Positions 50,291 through 59,632 of a stretch of 64,000 bases of DNA are shown piece after piece. The stretch spans positions 1,103,001 to 1,167,000 of the forward strand of contig NZ_NPJZ01000001.1 in NCBI RefSeq assembly GCF_002245895.1, read 5' to 3'. The position numbers were made by a program, and so were the translations under genes. Positions within the stretch are counted from its first letter, which is position 1. Each line of letters opens with the position of its first letter. The stretch comes from Rhodococcus sp. OK302. Lineage in GTDB: Bacteria > Actinomycetota > Actinomycetes > Mycobacteriales > Mycobacteriaceae. The notes under the pieces are model-generated. The model worked only from the letters and a program-made list of their open reading frames with translations. It ran no database searches and was not told the origin of the DNA.

Positions 50291-51055
50291 CTAGCCGTTG
50301 CGCAGACCGTTCAGAAACGGGCAGCCGACGAGGATGCGGATCGCGCGACTCAACGAGATTTCATCGTCGACGGGTTGGGCGAAAGGCATCGCGAAATCAC
50401 GATCACCCGTGTGGTCTTCGACGCGCAGTCGCAGTCCGTAGCGATCGACGCTCAGCGGACGGACCCGTCCGGTGCGCAGGTACGCGGGCAGTTTTCGTGT
50501 GAGCAGGTCTACAAGGTCACTGTGATCGTCATCAAGGTGCTGCAGCCAGGCTGTTTCCATCTCGCAGAACGGATCCGGCTGGGCGCCGAGAAGATCGTCC
50601 ACGGCGACAGGCTCGGCGCCCGCGGAATCCGCGACGACTGCCGACTCGAGGGTGAGGCGAAGGAGAACCGACGTGTGGCCGAGGTCGAGGAGCGCGGGGT
50701 GCGGATGCTCGGAGGCGACGTCGTCGGCGAGAACTCGCGATTCGTAGTCGGGCACGGCGTGCAACGTGCCGCGCAACCAGACGAGTGAGCGGACGGGTTC
50801 CCGCAGAGCTAATGGTGCGTGGTCGGTGAGTTCGAGTACCGCGGGAAGGCCGCCGTTGCCGGCGCTCCACGCCAGAGCGGTGGCGGTGGACGTCGCGGGC
50901 ACTGCAACAACGATGTCGCCGTTGGACCGGAGGTGGTGCACCGACGTGACTGTCGGCTCGCTGCCTTCGATCGCAAGAACCGCGTCCTGTGCTCGTACGC
51001 AGGCACTACGCACACGTTCGGCGGTGGACGGACCGGTTTTGGTTCGTGTATCCAT
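50291..51055 (-). CDS. DUF2470 protein with IdeR-type promoter
   Basis: A 254-residue soluble protein. The C-terminal 90 residues (EMETAWLQHLDDDHSDLVDLLTRKLP through VRPLSVDRYGLRLRV) are the DUF2470 domain found beside pyridoxamine-oxidase-like barrels in haem-iron utilisation proteins; the N-terminal half resembles such a split barrel. The upstream gap carries a 16-of-19 match to the IdeR iron box, so the gene should be repressed by iron. It equals the place of M. tuberculosis Rv3839 (recalled). An iron or haem role is inference from box and domain. Confidence 0.82.
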   Translation of the reverse strand: MDTRTKTGPSTAERVRSACVRAQDAVLAIEGSEPTVTSVHHLRSNGDIVVAVPATSTATALAWSAGNGGLPAVLELTDHAPLALREPVRSLVWLRGTLHAVPDYESRVLADDVASEHPHPALLDLGHTSVLLRLTLESAVVADSAGAEPVAVDDLLGAQPDPFCEMETAWLQHLDDDHSDLVDLLTRKLPAYLRTGRVRPLSVDRYGLRLRVEDHTGDRDFAMPFAQPVDDEISLSRAIRILVGCPFLNGLRNG

Positions 51056-51097
51056 GCTGCCCCCTCGGCGGGTGAATCTCCGGAACCCATCAGTTGA

Positions 51098-51116
51098 TGA
51101 GGTAAACCTAACCTAA
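51098..51116 (-). promoter_or_regulatory. IdeR/DtxR-type iron box
   Basis: TGAGGTAAACCTAACCTAA, read on the minus strand, matches the IdeR consensus TTAGGTTAGGCTAACCTAA at 16 of 19 positions, with the left half perfect. It lies 43 bases before the DUF2470 start and 59 bases before the divergent gene at 51175, so either or both may be iron-controlled. Confidence 0.8.
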
Positions 51117-51174
51117 GCTGCGGTGAGGTGAATCGCAAGACTTCGGCAAAATTCGCCTGAACTACGGTTGGGGG

Positions 51175-51807
51175 GTGGCCATACCTCTCACTCTCGGGTT
51201 GCCCCCGAAACAATCCCGCGGACTCCTCGACGGACTCCTGCTCGGCGCGTCACGCGTCGTACCGGCGTCGACGCTTCTCGAGGCCGAATCCGTCGGACGC
51301 GTCGTCGTGCTTCTCGACATCGATCCCGCGCAACTGCCGGCCGAGCCTGAAGCTGTTCGGTTCGATCTGGAATGCACCGCCGATCAGATCGACGACGCCA
51401 TCGCCCTGAACCTGCCCGCGCCGCTCGCGGTATATGTCGACGGCGGAGACGAGATATTGTCCCCAGCCGAATCAGCGGCGGTCCTGTGCGTCGGCGGACG
51501 GATTCCGGGTCTCGCGTCGGGACGCTCGCCGGCCGAGATCGCCGATTTCCTTGCGGTAGTGGCCCACGAATCAGTGGGATTTGTATCCCGAGCAGCGGAT
51601 ACGGCCGAGGTCATCGCTCTGCTGTGCGGAACCATGGCAGCCCTGCGCGGCGACGACGCCCGCGCCGCGATCCTCGATCCGAAGCCGGAAAAATTGGCCG
51701 GATTGATCCCGGAAGCAGCAACGGCACTGCGTGAGGTTCTGCTCACGATCGAAGTTGTCGATCCGGAGTCCGTCGAAAATGAACTTCGGGCGGCGGGTTT
51801 GAGCTGA
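51175..51807 (+). CDS. Conserved hypothetical protein upstream of pheA
   Basis: A 210-residue soluble protein, GTG start at 51175. It is rich in Ala, Leu and acidic residues, alpha/beta in character (VGRVVVLLDIDPAQLP, AVYVDGGDEILSPAES), with no motif I recognise. Its stop is 32 bases before pheA on the same strand, and it diverges from DUF2470 across the IdeR box. Function unknown. Confidence 0.65.
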   Translation: MAIPLTLGLPPKQSRGLLDGLLLGASRVVPASTLLEAESVGRVVVLLDIDPAQLPAEPEAVRFDLECTADQIDDAIALNLPAPLAVYVDGGDEILSPAESAAVLCVGGRIPGLASGRSPAEIADFLAVVAHESVGFVSRAADTAEVIALLCGTMAALRGDDARAAILDPKPEKLAGLIPEAATALREVLLTIEVVDPESVENELRAAGLS

Positions 51808-51839
51808 GCAGAGGCACCCGGGTGCGTAATCTTTGAGAC

Positions 51840-52754
51840 GTGCCAAAAATCGCGTATTTCGGTCCGTCGGGAACCTTCACGGAGATAGCGCTCGCCCAGT
51901 TCGAGGCCGAGGGCACGTTCGACGGACCCGTCGAACGAGTACCCGCCGGCAGTCCACCGGCAACGCTTGATCTGGTTCGCGACGGTGTTGTCGACGGCGC
52001 CGTCGTTCCGTTCGAGAATTCGGTGGAAGGCGGAGTCGCGCCGACGCTCGATTCCCTCGCGCTGGGTTCGCCCCTGCAGATTGTCGCGGAGACCGAGATC
52101 GAGGTGAGCTTCTCGATCCTGACTCGGCCCGGTGTTACCGCAGATCAGGTGCGCACCATCGGCGCCTACCCTCATGCGAGCGCCCAGGTCCGTGGTTGGA
52201 TCGCAGCTAATCTCCCGAACGCGGAGGTAGTGCTCGCGTCTTCCAATGCCGGTGCAGCCCTGGATGTACAGGCCGGAACCGTCGACGCCGGGGTCTCCAC
52301 CGCGCTGGCCGGCCGGATGCTTGATCTGGCAAGTCTGGCCGACAACGTCGCCGACGTGGGCGGCGCCGTGACGCGCTTCGTTCTGGTCACCAAGGCTGCC
52401 CCCGTGCCCGCCCGGACCGGGGCGGACCGCACAGCGCTGGTCTTGCATCTCGACAACGCTCCCGGATCGCTGGTTACGGCACTTTCCGAATTTGCCGCCC
52501 GCGGAATCGATCTGACACGAATTGAATCCCGGCCGATGCGTACAGAGCTGGGGACCTACCGATTCTTCGTCGACTGCGTCGGGCACGTCGAGGACTCGCT
52601 GGTCGCCGAGGCGATGCGCGCCTTGCACCGAAAATCCGGCGTCCGTTTCCTCGGGTCCTGGGCAACCGCGGATTCGACAGGCCCGCAACCTCCCTCGGAC
52701 GAAGAAGCTATTTCGTGGATCGAAGACCTCAAGCGCGGAGAGGGGGAGCGATGA
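51840..52754 (+). CDS. pheA: Prephenate dehydratase
   Basis: A 304-residue enzyme, GTG start at 51840. The catalytic domain has KIAYFGPSGTFTEIALAQF, VPFENSVEGGV and the TRF motif at 178-180; the ACT domain (about 195-275) has NAPGSLVTAL and the IESRP motif that binds phenylalanine for feedback inhibition. It decarboxylates and dehydrates prephenate to phenylpyruvate. It has no chorismate mutase part, as in other actinobacteria. The next gene overlaps by 4 bases. Confidence 0.95.
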   Translation: MPKIAYFGPSGTFTEIALAQFEAEGTFDGPVERVPAGSPPATLDLVRDGVVDGAVVPFENSVEGGVAPTLDSLALGSPLQIVAETEIEVSFSILTRPGVTADQVRTIGAYPHASAQVRGWIAANLPNAEVVLASSNAGAALDVQAGTVDAGVSTALAGRMLDLASLADNVADVGGAVTRFVLVTKAAPVPARTGADRTALVLHLDNAPGSLVTALSEFAARGIDLTRIESRPMRTELGTYRFFVDCVGHVEDSLVAEAMRALHRKSGVRFLGSWATADSTGPQPPSDEEAISWIEDLKRGEGER

Positions 52755-53419
52755 CCGGCAGGCTCATCCTCGTTCGGCACGGCCAGACGGAAGCCAACGT
52801 CGCCAAGCGTCTCGATACTGCATTGCCCGGTGCCAAACTGACTCCGGAGGGGTTGGCTCAGGCCGAGGCCCTGGGCGTCGGCCTGGCTGCTACGCCGCCG
52901 CTGGCTTTGGTGTCATCGTTGGCGTTGCGGGCAAGGCAGACAGCAGGATTCGTGGAACAAGCAGCCGGTGTTTCGCTGGACGTGCGTGACGGTCTGCATG
53001 AAGTGCAAGCCGGGGACCTCGAAGATCGCACCGACGAAGAGGCGCACCGTCTGTTTGTCGAGACCTTTCATCATTGGCATACCGGCAACCTCGGGGAACG
53101 TATCCCCGGCGGCGAGACCGCCTACGACGTGCTGGAACGGTATGTCCCCGTGATCAACTCGCTGCGCGAGGAGTTCCTGGAAGATCCATCCGGCAACGGC
53201 GACATCGTCGTAGTCAGCCACGGCGCCGCCATCCGGCTGGTTGCTGCACAGCTTTCGGGCATCCCCGGACTGTTTGCGGCCAACAATCACCTGGCGAACA
53301 CTGAAAGCGTCGAACTGATTCCGCGCGCCGACGGCGGCTGGGATTGCTTGCGGTGGGGAACGGTGAACCCGCCCTTCGAGCACCGGCTGATACCGGGCGC
53401 CGACGACGTGATGGGCTGA
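52751..53419 (+). CDS. Histidine phosphatase / phosphoglycerate mutase-like protein
   Basis: A 222-residue protein; ATG 52751 overlaps the pheA stop (ATGA). It has LVRHGQTEAN with the phospho-accepting His10, the Arg-bearing LVSSLALRARQTAGFV, an acidic GLHEVQAGDLEDR region and the second His in VVSHGAAIR. Histidine phosphatases vary widely in substrate; coupling to pheA is conserved in mycobacteria (Rv3838c-Rv3837c, recalled) but does not reveal the substrate. Confidence 0.9.
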   Translation: MTGRLILVRHGQTEANVAKRLDTALPGAKLTPEGLAQAEALGVGLAATPPLALVSSLALRARQTAGFVEQAAGVSLDVRDGLHEVQAGDLEDRTDEEAHRLFVETFHHWHTGNLGERIPGGETAYDVLERYVPVINSLREEFLEDPSGNGDIVVVSHGAAIRLVAAQLSGIPGLFAANNHLANTESVELIPRADGGWDCLRWGTVNPPFEHRLIPGADDVMG

Positions 53420-53425
53420 ACCGGT

Positions 53426-55495
53426 TCACCACCAGTCGGTAGCCGACCCCAACTGCCGTTCCAGTTCCGGCACCAAGGTTCGGACGTAACTCGCCGTGAG
53501 GTGATGGGAATCGTGGTACACCAACACATTTCCCTCGAGCACGCGGCATAGTTCCGGGCCGCAGACACCATCACTGACGTCGAGTAGGCGCACGTTCGAG
53601 AGGTCTGAAATTGCCGCCGACGCGGGATTGACGGCGCTGAGCATGTCCGGCCGCACAAGTGCGCAATGATCCGACGACGTAGCTGTGGCTAGGCAGTCCA
53701 CCGCCCGGTACGGAACTCCGTCGTGGTGCAGCCAGGGCGTGTCACGAATCGCAAGAACCTGGGTTCCGTTCTGCTCCAGTTTCCGCCACACGTTGACGTA
53801 GTTTTCGGGCGTCACATCGCCCGGGCCGTCCGGACTGGGCCTGGTGGCTGTGGTGAATACGAAGTCCGGTGTTGCTGCTGCCAGTTCGTCGATGACGCTG
53901 TTCGACCAGTCGACACAATCCGGATAGTCGCTCGGTCCATCGCCGGAGGTTAAGGGACACCCCATCTTCAAGTAGGTGTCGACACGAAATCCGTGGCTCT
54001 GTCCCAGTTCGTCGAGTGCGGTGATCCAATGCTCGGAATGGGATCCGCCCGCCAAGGCGATAGTGCGGGCTGCAGTGTTGTCGCCGTACGTGCAATGAAC
54101 GATGTTGTTCTGCTGAAAATCTGCGATGCATCCGTCGAGTGTGGTAGCCGGAAGATCCAGGGGTGCATCAAAAATGGACGGAACCATGGGCGCCTGCGGA
54201 AACGCGGCGCCGTCGGTCAGAGCCAATGCGCCCGGGTGAGTGGGGATGTCGAGGGTATCGGCTGCTCGTTGTCCGGTGCTGTGACTGCCCACGTACCCCT
54301 GCCACACGAACATTCCGACGACGATGACGAGTCCGCTGATCACCGAAGTGAGGAGAATTGGTCGACGCGCCCGATAATTGCGTTCAATAGGCACCTCGAC
54401 CGCCTGGCGCAGTGCATAAGCTGCGGCAATCGATGCCGCGATGATCAATGCCCCGCGGAAGAAGCCTGCCTCGGGGCGCCCGGTAACGGCCAGGGTGAAG
54501 ATCAGGATCGGCCAATGGACCAGATACAGCGCAAAGGCGAACGAGCCCAGCCAGGCCAAGACGGGGTGTGCGAGAGCCTCTGCGGTCCAAGGCTTGTCAC
54601 CCTCGCCAGCCCCGCTGACGATCAGTGCGATGGCCGCAAACGTGGGAACGAGCGCCCACGGGCCGGGGAATTGTTGTGCGCCATCGAGGAAGAATCCGCT
54701 CAGAAGGATGGAGAAGAGGCCGGCAGCGCCGAGAATTGTTCGCAGAACCGGAGGCCACGCCCCGACCCTTGTGACGTTCCAGCGCGTAAGCATCAATGCG
54801 GCGAGAGCGCCCACCGATGGTTCCCACAGGCGGGCCGCGGAATCGTAGTAGTTCCAGGCTTGATCGTGTGACGACATCGCCATGGCGTAGAAAAACGAAC
54901 CGACTGCAAATGTGGCGAAGACAAGCGTGAGAGTGGCGCGTAGAAGTTCCGGCCTGGTGCGCGAAACAACTGAAGCGGTAGTGAGAACTACGGCGATGGC
55001 AAGCAGATAGAACTGACCTTGAACGGCCATCGACCACAAATGCTGGAGAGGCGATACCGAACCGTCGGCGGCAAGATAGTCACTTGCGGTGAGTGCAAGC
55101 TGCCAGTTCTGGAAGAAGCCCAGTACCGCTGTCAGTTGGTCAGCGAGATCTGCCCATCGAGTGCGCGGCAAAAGCAACAGGCCGGCAATTGCCGTCAGTA
55201 GCGCAACGGCCGCGATCGGCGGGAACAGTCTCACGAAGACTCGGCGCAGTGCTGGCAGGGGATTGGGCGGTTGGGAACTGCGCTCTGCCCGGCGTACCAG
55301 CGAACTGACAAAGAAGTAGCCGGACAGCACCAAGAAGACGTCGACTCCGCCGGACACCTTGCCGAACCACACGTGGAAGATGACCACCAAAGCGATGGCG
55401 AGGCCCCGCAGGCCGTTCAGGTCCTGACGGTATTGGGTTGTTCGTGCGTTGTGCGGGGGCTCGACGGTACTGCTGGTGAGGTTGGGTGAAAGCAT
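53426..55495 (-). CDS. OafA/YrhL-type acyltransferase with SGNH domain
   Basis: A 689-residue protein. Residues about 20-410 form the acyltransferase 3 domain with ten to eleven helices, opening LNGLRGLAIALVVIFHVWFGKVSGGVDVFLVLSGYFFVSSL; the His and the later Arg residues are conserved. A SGNH-type extracytoplasmic domain follows (about 450-685) with ALAGGSHSEHWITALDEL near its start and a distant His in VYHDSHHLT. Such fusions O-acetylate cell-surface glycans. The gene converges on the phosphatase gene and sits directly downstream of the EspG gene, in a block absent from the recalled M. tuberculosis order. Confidence 0.88.
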   Translation of the reverse strand: MLSPNLTSSTVEPPHNARTTQYRQDLNGLRGLAIALVVIFHVWFGKVSGGVDVFLVLSGYFFVSSLVRRAERSSQPPNPLPALRRVFVRLFPPIAAVALLTAIAGLLLLPRTRWADLADQLTAVLGFFQNWQLALTASDYLAADGSVSPLQHLWSMAVQGQFYLLAIAVVLTTASVVSRTRPELLRATLTLVFATFAVGSFFYAMAMSSHDQAWNYYDSAARLWEPSVGALAALMLTRWNVTRVGAWPPVLRTILGAAGLFSILLSGFFLDGAQQFPGPWALVPTFAAIALIVSGAGEGDKPWTAEALAHPVLAWLGSFAFALYLVHWPILIFTLAVTGRPEAGFFRGALIIAASIAAAYALRQAVEVPIERNYRARRPILLTSVISGLVIVVGMFVWQGYVGSHSTGQRAADTLDIPTHPGALALTDGAAFPQAPMVPSIFDAPLDLPATTLDGCIADFQQNNIVHCTYGDNTAARTIALAGGSHSEHWITALDELGQSHGFRVDTYLKMGCPLTSGDGPSDYPDCVDWSNSVIDELAAATPDFVFTTATRPSPDGPGDVTPENYVNVWRKLEQNGTQVLAIRDTPWLHHDGVPYRAVDCLATATSSDHCALVRPDMLSAVNPASAAISDLSNVRLLDVSDGVCGPELCRVLEGNVLVYHDSHHLTASYVRTLVPELERQLGSATDWW

Positions 55496-55535
55496 GCTGC
55501 GGTAGAACTCCGGGCGTTGAGGGGACCGCCCGAGG

Positions 55536-56360
55536 TTACCTGGGGGAGGTCGCTAAGCAGCTTTCCAGATTGGCTACCAGCATGTTTACTGCCTGGCGAA
55601 GTCGAGTTGGCGTTCCGGAACTGATCGAACTCCAGTCCGTGCCGTCGGCCGAAGTGCTCAATGACGAGACCAGGCGGCCAAAGGCGGTGTCGTAGACCGT
55701 CACAATTCCTACCGGGCTGTGCGCGGAATCGAGTACATGTGGAATGCCGGCAATCTCGTAAAATGCCGTGCAGGTGGTGATGGCGCGGCCGAGCTGACCG
55801 GCCTCGGTCGCCGGAACACCGCCCTGAAGAAGTGCTGAAACGACTGATTCTGTGTCGGGAGCGGCATCGAATGCGCCGGCCAGGGCCTGTGTCGGTGCGT
55901 TGATGACGGCGATTGGCATGGCATTCGACGGGCCCACCGTCCGCGCGATCGAATCGACGGGGCCGGAGTCGATGCTGCCGAGCGTAAACATTCCTTCTAC
56001 TGCGTTGTAAGTTACTTCTACGCACAATGATTCATCTGCTGCGATGCATGCTCGGGTGATTGCTCCGGGGCCCTGACTGCGTACTGCGAGTTCCCACGAC
56101 GGTCGCGTCAAGACCTGCAGCCTGGAGCCGAGGTCATGATGGATCTCTCCGTCGGGAAGCAGACCGCGTTCGCTCAATGACATAGCAGCCCTGCGCATTG
56201 ATGCATCACGCTCGGCCGTGGAGCGCGCGCGGGCGGTCCCGCCGAGCGCGATCGGAAGCACATCGAGTCCGAGTCGTTCGCGGGTGTATTCGATCTCGGC
56301 TCCCGTCACACTGATAGGCGGTAAAGCGTCAGTGCTGGTTGATATCCCGAGGTCGATCAT
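55536..56360 (-). CDS. EspG-family type VII secretion chaperone
   Basis: A 274-residue soluble protein with the beta-alpha layout of EspG: a conserved start with VTGAEIEYTRERLGLDVLPIAL, a RAAMSLSERGLLPDGEIHHDL helix, then strands such as SWELAVRSQGPGAI and GIVTVYDTAFGRLV. EspG chaperones bind the tip of PE-PPE pairs and deliver them to the ESX machinery. Its start overlaps the PPE stop by 4 bases, which supports the assignment. Confidence 0.85.
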   Translation of the reverse strand: MIDLGISTSTDALPPISVTGAEIEYTRERLGLDVLPIALGGTARARSTAERDASMRRAAMSLSERGLLPDGEIHHDLGSRLQVLTRPSWELAVRSQGPGAITRACIAADESLCVEVTYNAVEGMFTLGSIDSGPVDSIARTVGPSNAMPIAVINAPTQALAGAFDAAPDTESVVSALLQGGVPATEAGQLGRAITTCTAFYEIAGIPHVLDSAHSPVGIVTVYDTAFGRLVSSLSTSADGTDWSSISSGTPTRLRQAVNMLVANLESCLATSPR

Positions 56361-57634
56361 GGCTGAACGTCGTCATCGACAGCGCCGATCACCGACGGAA
56401 TGACCGTCCGGCCGTCGGCAAAATGTTCGAAGTGTTTGAGGTAATCAGGGGTGTCGTGATCTTCGGCATCGTCGTCTGTTTTTGCAGCATGACGGCCGCC
56501 GCCCATCGGGGCGGACCCGGATCCCGGCAGGGCACGTGCGGGATCAGCGCGGACGGTATCGGTACGGAGAGCCTCGGCAGAGCCCGCGTTCATGACTGCG
56601 CCTGAAGGAGCTGCTGACGCGGCACGCGGCGTGATCTGGCTCGCGCTGCTGTCGACTCGTAGGGAGCTGCCGGCGCCGACTCCGCTGTTGGCAGCGGAGC
56701 TTGTACCGAAGGGGCTGGTTGCGGCGGCGGCGGTAGTAGCGGCTGCATGCCGGCCGGTGGTGCCGCCGGCTAGTCCGGTGAGGGCAGTCAGTGGTGAACT
56801 CAGCGGAGCGGCCGCGGCGGTGCCCAGCCCGCCTCCGAGCCCTGCGCCGGCTGATACGGCGCCGGCGGCGGTAACGGCGGCAGTCCCAGCGGCTGCGGCA
56901 GCGTTGGTGGCAGCTGCTGCGCCACCGAGAGCAGTGCCACCGAGAGCAGTACCGACCTGAGAAACGGCAGCGCCGAATACCGGGTTGGACACAACTGACG
57001 CGATTGCCGCCGCAGCGGTGCGAACCGGCTCGATGAAGGCACTGATCGGTGGCGGACCCACCATGGCAACCTGCCGGGTGTCTTGCGCGGCGATATCGGA
57101 GGTGGCGATGGACGGCGGCGGGTTGAATTCTTGCCGAACCGCAAGATGCGCTGACGCGGAATCGTAGATTTCCATCGCCGTCGCAGCTTGTATCTTGAGT
57201 AGTTCCGCGGCAGTCTCCGCAGCCGCAGCTGCACCGGTCAACGCGCCACCCAGGGAATACGCGGCTATTTTGGCCGTGTCTACTGCAACAATTTCCGGCA
57301 ATGGCGGCATCATGACGGCCGCGACGGTGTACGCCGTCGCCTGAACCTGCGCTTTACCGCCAGTTGTCAGGGCGAGCGCTGCAGATTGTGCGGCCCACTC
57401 CTGGAAAGGCCCGAACTTGGTCAACGCGGCGTCAGCGGCATCACCGGACCAGCCGGTTCGTAGATTCGCCATCACCCGCGTGACCGTCGACGCCGTGTCT
57501 CCGAGTCCAGCTGCCACCGCAGACCAGGCGTCGCCGGCAACTGTCAGTGGTACCGGACCAGCACCGGCGATCAGGGCAGCCGAATTGGGCGCTGCGCCGC
57601 GTGGATACCAGATGACACCGGTGATGCCGACCAT
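56357..57634 (-). CDS. PPE family protein
   Basis: A 425-residue protein with no signal peptide. Residues 1-175 form the PPE-type helical domain: ITGVIWYPRGAAPNSAALIAGAGPVPLTVAGDAW, then NLRTGWSGDAADAA with Trp-x-Gly at the turn. The rest is an Ala/Gly/Thr/Ser-rich tail with tracts like GTALGGTALGG and an acidic end. It follows a PE gene by 59 bases and is coupled to espG, the standard PE-PPE-EspG order of ESX secretion. Secretion target unknown. Confidence 0.88.
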   Translation of the reverse strand: MVGITGVIWYPRGAAPNSAALIAGAGPVPLTVAGDAWSAVAAGLGDTASTVTRVMANLRTGWSGDAADAALTKFGPFQEWAAQSAALALTTGGKAQVQATAYTVAAVMMPPLPEIVAVDTAKIAAYSLGGALTGAAAAAETAAELLKIQAATAMEIYDSASAHLAVRQEFNPPPSIATSDIAAQDTRQVAMVGPPPISAFIEPVRTAAAAIASVVSNPVFGAAVSQVGTALGGTALGGAAAATNAAAAAGTAAVTAAGAVSAGAGLGGGLGTAAAAPLSSPLTALTGLAGGTTGRHAAATTAAAATSPFGTSSAANSGVGAGSSLRVDSSASQITPRAASAAPSGAVMNAGSAEALRTDTVRADPARALPGSGSAPMGGGRHAAKTDDDAEDHDTPDYLKHFEHFADGRTVIPSVIGAVDDDVQP

Positions 57635-57693
57635 TTTTCTTCCCCCCAGGAAGTTGACTGCAAGTGCAAAATTAGTGCCGAAGTGCTGTGCGC

Positions 57694-57993
57694 TCAGACT
57701 GGTGCCGAAGCCAGATCCGCTTGTGCCCGCTGGTCCTCGAGCTGGTAGGCGGCGGCATGTCTACGAAGAGTTGCGGCCGCATTCTCGAGTTCGATGACAG
57801 CACGGTTCGCGGACGACGTGAGGCTGTCGGACGTCGAATTGAAGTAGTCGGCGGCGTTGGTGGACACCTCTTCAGAGCCGGCAGGCAGAACTTGACGGGC
57901 AGGACGCGTCGAAGAAACGACTCCGCGCAAGCGTTCGGATGCCGCTTCGAGTTCTGCGGCAGCTGCCAAGAGGGCATGAGGATCGACGTGCAT
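57694..57993 (-). CDS. PE family protein
   Basis: A 99-residue PE protein: a helical hairpin (DPHALLAAAAELEAASERLRGVV, then NRAVIELENAAATLRRHAAAYQ) without signal peptide. YQLED near the C-terminus fits the YxxxD/E type VII export signal. It is the bare domain with no tail. It leads the PE-PPE-EspG operon, and would pair with the PPE protein to form the exported heterodimer. Confidence 0.88.
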   Translation of the reverse strand: MHVDPHALLAAAAELEAASERLRGVVSSTRPARQVLPAGSEEVSTNAADYFNSTSDSLTSSANRAVIELENAAATLRRHAAAYQLEDQRAQADLASAPV

Positions 57994-58101
57994 AGTGCCG
58001 AACTCCTAGTTGACGGGGCCAATAATGTGCGAGACAAGACCCCGCATCAGATTAGATGCGTACGGGCGCGCATTGGTTCCCCGGAAAACGGACGAGTTTT
58101 T

Positions 58102-58452
58102 CTAGCCCCAGCCGAGTTCGTGCAGACGGTCCTCTTCGATTCCGAAATAGTGGGCGATCTCGTGAATGACCGTCACCGCCACCTCGTGCACGACTTCTTC
58201 TTCGGACTCACACATGTCGAGAATCGCGTCGCGATAGATGGTGACCGTGTCGGGCAGGTAGCCGCCGTACTGAGAATCGCGCTCGGTGAGAGCAATGCCC
58301 TGGTACAGCCCGAGGAGTCCCGGTTCCTCTTCGTCACGCGGTTCGACCAGCACAACGACGTTGTCGATGGCCTTCGTCAATTCCGGCGGAATGAGATCGA
58401 GAGCTTCGCCGACCAAGTCCTCGAACCGGTCGGCTGTCATGGTTACCGTCAT
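58102..58452 (-). CDS. Metallopeptidase-family (zincin) protein
   Basis: A 116-residue protein with VHEVAVTVIHEIAHYFGIEEDRLHELGWG at the end: HEIAH is the zinc-binding HExxH and the downstream acidic residues fit the minimal zincin (DUF1025-type) family. The N-terminal part has FEDLVGEALDLIPPEL, typical of the group. Activity is not established for most members. Its start lies 4 bases after the septum-formation gene stop. It corresponds to Rv3836 (recalled). Confidence 0.9.
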   Translation of the reverse strand: MTVTMTADRFEDLVGEALDLIPPELTKAIDNVVVLVEPRDEEEPGLLGLYQGIALTERDSQYGGYLPDTVTIYRDAILDMCESEEEVVHEVAVTVIHEIAHYFGIEEDRLHELGWG

Positions 58453-58455
58453 GGT

Positions 58456-59562
58456 TTACGACGGAGGAGCTGCGCCGGGCAACGGCGTCGGCAAGGACCG
58501 ACCTTCCGGTGCTGCGGGAGGCGGGACCGGAGCCACGCCGTTGATGAGAATCTCGCCCTTGGCGCTACCGGTGATGGCAGCGAACCCACCGGTTTCGACT
58601 TCCTTGCCGATGGAGCAGTTGACGCGTCGGCTGCCGGCAAGCCAGCTTTCCAACGCGATGTTGTCCCAGAACAAGGTCAGTGTCTTGTTGCGCAACGCTT
58701 CGGCCGAGCCCAAGTACTCGTTGGCGGCCTGAGTGCAGACACCTTCGAGGTACCGGTCTTGATCCTCGACTGACGGCATGGCGCCGGGAAACTGCGTGCC
58801 GAGGTCGATGACCGAGATGACCTCGTAGGCGTGCGGGCTCGCGCAGTCGACGGGATCAGTCGGCAGATTCTGATTGATTCCGATGCAGGTGCCGACGTCC
58901 CAGACATTCGACTGGTCCTGGTCGGCAACACGGCCCGCGAACGGCAGCAGCTCACCCGTCGTCGTCGAGAACTGCAGACCACAACGTAGTGAACGGTCAC
59001 CCGATGACCATGCGGATTCGCTCGGGAACATCAGGCCGACGCTGAACTTGCCCTTGGGGTCGAACCGCGAGCCGAGGTACGAGTTGACGATCGGTGTGCA
59101 GTGCTCGTCTCGTAGTTCCGCGAACCGCAATGCTCCGGGGTAACGCGATCCGGGACCGAACTCGGCACCCGGGAAGACCGACAGATCGAGGGGGCCGGCA
59201 ACTTCGAAACGGTGCACACTGTCGCAGGCGACCTTGGCCATGTCGGTGCGGTCGCCGCCTGACTCCGTCGCGGGAGTCCAATTCAGGCAATCGCCTGCTC
59301 CCGCCGAGGTGAAGGCGTTTTCGTTGGCCGAACCCGTCGCCGGAGTGCCACCCCCGCCGATGGTGACGGCAGGCTTGTCGTTCTGGCTCATCCCGCCGGA
59401 AATGGCGATTGTCGCAATGGCAGCAACAACCGCACCCACAGCGACCGCAGCCAGAACGCGCCTGGTTCGGTTGGCGGAGACAGTTTTCTTCTCCGGCAAG
59501 CCCGAAGGGCCTGCGGGATCGGACGGCATCTCGATCTTGTCTTCAGACATCGATTCCATCAT
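58456..59562 (-). CDS. Septum formation family membrane protein
   Basis: About 368 residues from the ATG at 59562; in-frame GTG 59574, ATG 59559 and ATG 59550 are alternatives. A short cytosolic N-terminus and one helix (VLAAVAVGAVVAAIATIAI) are followed by an extracytoplasmic region with two copies of the septum-formation type domain: CLNWTP...VACDSVHRFEVAGPLDL and GTCIGINQN...VDCASPHAYEVISVIDL, each with paired Cys and His. The C-terminus is Pro-rich. Named for weak resemblance to a septum protein; function unproven. It corresponds to Rv3835 (recalled). Confidence 0.85.
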   Translation of the reverse strand: MMESMSEDKIEMPSDPAGPSGLPEKKTVSANRTRRVLAAVAVGAVVAAIATIAISGGMSQNDKPAVTIGGGGTPATGSANENAFTSAGAGDCLNWTPATESGGDRTDMAKVACDSVHRFEVAGPLDLSVFPGAEFGPGSRYPGALRFAELRDEHCTPIVNSYLGSRFDPKGKFSVGLMFPSESAWSSGDRSLRCGLQFSTTTGELLPFAGRVADQDQSNVWDVGTCIGINQNLPTDPVDCASPHAYEVISVIDLGTQFPGAMPSVEDQDRYLEGVCTQAANEYLGSAEALRNKTLTLFWDNIALESWLAGSRRVNCSIGKEVETGGFAAITGSAKGEILINGVAPVPPPAAPEGRSLPTPLPGAAPPS

Positions 59563-59632
59563 GCCTGCTTCCACGGCGATTCCGAACCTTCATCGCAAAA
59601 CGCTCGTGTCGGTGATCTGTACTTTCGTAGTC

